A program made the translations under genes and the position numbers. A stretch of DNA of 64,000 bases. Source: Leptoclinus maculatus. Lineage: Eukaryota; Chordata; Actinopteri; Perciformes; Stichaeidae. Numbering within the stretch: the first letter of the stretch is position 1; every line of letters begins with the position of its first letter. This document shows, one piece after another, positions 61,901 through 64,000 of the stretch. The stretch is from assembly GCA_032191485.1 (NCBI GenBank), contig JAVDOI010000013.1, positions 1,456,559 through 1,520,558 of the forward strand. The letters are read 5' to 3'. Below the pieces are notes generated by a model. It was not told where the DNA came from, did no database searches, and worked only from the letters and a program-made list of their open reading frames with translations.

Positions 61901-62185
61901 TGTTTTTGAAATGGTTGAAAATCCTGTCGATGCTGCTGATAAACCGCTGACCTCCGCCCCATCCAGCGGCTCCGGGGCGAACTCGAAGGCCGACTATGAG
62001 CCAGACCTCATGAGCCGACATCAGCGTTGGACCTCACTGATGAAACCAGAAGACTAGAGGCTGTTCTAGCAGATGATATTCAACGACTCCATACAGGCGA
62101 CGTTTAGTCCACAACCTTCTATATCAAGGTATCTTGTACAATTGTTCTCAAAAACTGCACTAAATAGGAAATTGCTGGGCAGAAT

Positions 62186-62261
<76 letters not shown>

Positions 62262-64000
62262 GCCAGTCAGAGCTAAAAGACTCTTCTGCTGTTGGCATAG
62301 AAACAGTGCATGGACGGTTAAGGTTAAAGGGTAATACCACTCAATCTCAGCTCTTAAAGCAGTTATGTCTTCACTCGTGCACACACGCCCGTCTCCTCCT
62401 TCCACACAGACAACACATCAGGATCCTGACCTCGGATTTGTCAAAAAACGCTCCGCTATCTATAGACACGTTGTACGTGCTTCACAAAGAGTCCATAATG
62501 ATGTGTAATTAATCTGTTTACTCAGATTCAGTGATGTGATTAACTTTCGAACATATATGCTTTTACGGTTGTCACCAGATTTTTATTTGATTGTCAGAGG
62601 TATAGATTTTATATTTATATTCCCATCGATTTCCCCATGAAATGAAAAGAGTTACATCGCCCTCAATCCATTCTGTTAGCTCAAGGCGGCTACCACTTCA
62701 GTCCAAATAAGCAAATCATTAAACCCTGCTATAAAAAGCAACACTAATTGTATTTTGTTGGCGTGTTTCTTTGCAAACAACCGTGAAGATTCACGATTAT
62801 GTTCTACATCTTGGTTCGTTGTGTTAGCGATCAGAAATAAGTCCAAGATGGAGGTTTCTGTGAAGCTGACATAATAGAGTGTGAAGAAAAGCAAAAACAA
62901 AGAAGCAATTTTCGTACCTCATCAAACATAATTACAGAGCCACAGGTGCTGTAGGTGCGCTGGGCGACTTTGCAGCAAACGTCGTAAAAACGGTGGAAAC
63001 ATGTGAGCTTTAATGCCCACAAATCATGTGACATGATGTCAGTAAAACGCAGACAGCAGGCTAATGTTTGCCGACCCAGCCGGTCTGTGATCCCTTTTCA
63101 AGCCAAAGGACAGCAAAGGGACCGGAGAAATGATCCAACGCTGCTGAGTCCATCTTTCTGTGGACAGAGTGTTCAGTGCTCTTCAGGAGACAGTTCATAT
63201 TTCACTGGTGTGGGGGAGGAGTGACCGAACCCGGCAACCTGAATTTCATCCTGCAGAACTTTGTGTGAAACCAAAAAGAGTGAAAGTAATCCCATCTGAA
63301 TCGTTCAGTGACACGTTCACACCGCTGTCACGTCGGATTCTCTTTGCCCCGCCTCCCTCCACACCTCCTTTGTTCCCTGTCACTTAACCGTGTAGGTGTT
63401 TGGCAGAAGCCGCGACAAGTTGAGCGTCAAAACGGAGCTGACAGATTGTTGACATCTTCACTCTGGGTGCGACCCGGATTAAATGCTCCTGACAGGGACT
63501 TCTGTTTTATTTCTCGGGTGAGATCTGATGAATTATGAAACTAGTTGCGTGTCAGCTCTCGTGTCCGCGTGACACGCGGCGGTCATGTCAGGCCCCCGTC
63601 CTTTTGTTGGCTGTAATGTATTCTCTCTATGTCGTCCATTGTGCTTGTCCTTGTCCACTGACATCACAAGGGAGGAGTGTCCGGGGACCAAAAGGCTTTG
63701 AAGAAGATGCCCTGAAACAATATTTCTTATTCATAACCACGGGACAATGTTTGTTCGTATTAATAAAACCACAAAAGTAATGTGGTGTAGATAGATGCCT
63801 CTAGGTTGTTTGCTTTGGTTGGTGTGTGTGTTTTTCTCTGTGCAGTTTGTTCACTCCTCTTCCCTCGCAGTGATGTCCATATGGTGGAATGATATTCTAC
63901 ATTTTTAGGGTTTGTATATAAAGTGGATCCTTCAAGCTCACCAAACACATTCTCTACCTGCTGAGCACAGACTTCCCAACACTTTGATCATCAGCGCACC
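58911..64000. other. Noncoding stretch with CA microsatellite
   Basis: Contains a 13-C tract at 60393-60405 and (CA)35 at 62189-62258. Overlapping minus- and plus-strand open frames at 61576-62057 are unresolved and described under findings. No other exon, RNA or repeat was recognised up to the window end. Confidence 0.4.
62189..62258 (+). repeat. (CA)35 microsatellite
   Basis: Seventy bases of uninterrupted CA, read directly. Confidence 0.97.

Overview
This window looks like nuclear DNA from a ray-finned fish, most likely a spiny-rayed (percomorph-type) teleost. The evidence is the repeat content: remnants of two teleost-style non-LTR retrotransposons, two copies of a tRNA-headed SINE, a Tc1/mariner transposase remnant, several short non-autonomous DNA elements I recognise from teleost genomes, and many microsatellites including long (CA)n, (TATC)n and poly-G/C runs. 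Base composition is mixed and AT-leaning. The species cannot be named from the sequence alone.

I found no convincing host protein-coding gene, rRNA or tRNA gene, and no bacterial or phage feature. The longest open frames are translated microsatellite (about 51.1-51.9 kb) or short chance frames. The window is best read as intergenic or intronic DNA. Three stretches (about 4.4-4.8, 53.9-54.2 and 61.6-62.1 kb) have open frames that could be checked for exons; none is identifiable.

Layout. 0-5 kb: a cluster of palindromes, a long-hairpin MITE, two dispersed-repeat fragments and the first copy of a duplicated noncoding element. 5-18 kb: mostly featureless with microsatellites, a double hairpin near 8.5 kb and, at 17.6 kb, the second copy of the duplicated element. 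18-30 kb: a LINE 3' end, a Tc1-type terminal fragment, a composite MITE region (21.2-22.8 kb), a short element (24.1 kb), two copies of a dispersed family (27.2 and 29.4 kb) and an antisense SINE (29.1 kb). 30-42 kb: largely single-copy-looking, with a 16-bp and a degenerate 36-bp minisatellite. 42.5-44.2 kb: a TTAA-flanked MITE-like element split by a 1.22-kb, nearly perfect palindromic insertion with an 8-bp target-site duplication. 44-64 kb: more dispersed-repeat copies, a LINE 3' end running directly into about 0.6 kb of (TATC)n, a Tc1 transposase remnant, a sense SINE and a (CA)35 array.

The best candidate for something undescribed is the nested palindromic (foldback-type) insertion at 42,639-43,861. 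The second is the pair of related noncoding elements at 4.8 and 17.6 kb. Neither is a gene system. I see no operon, CRISPR array or multi-gene system here. Repeat-family assignments rest on recognition from memory and were not searched.
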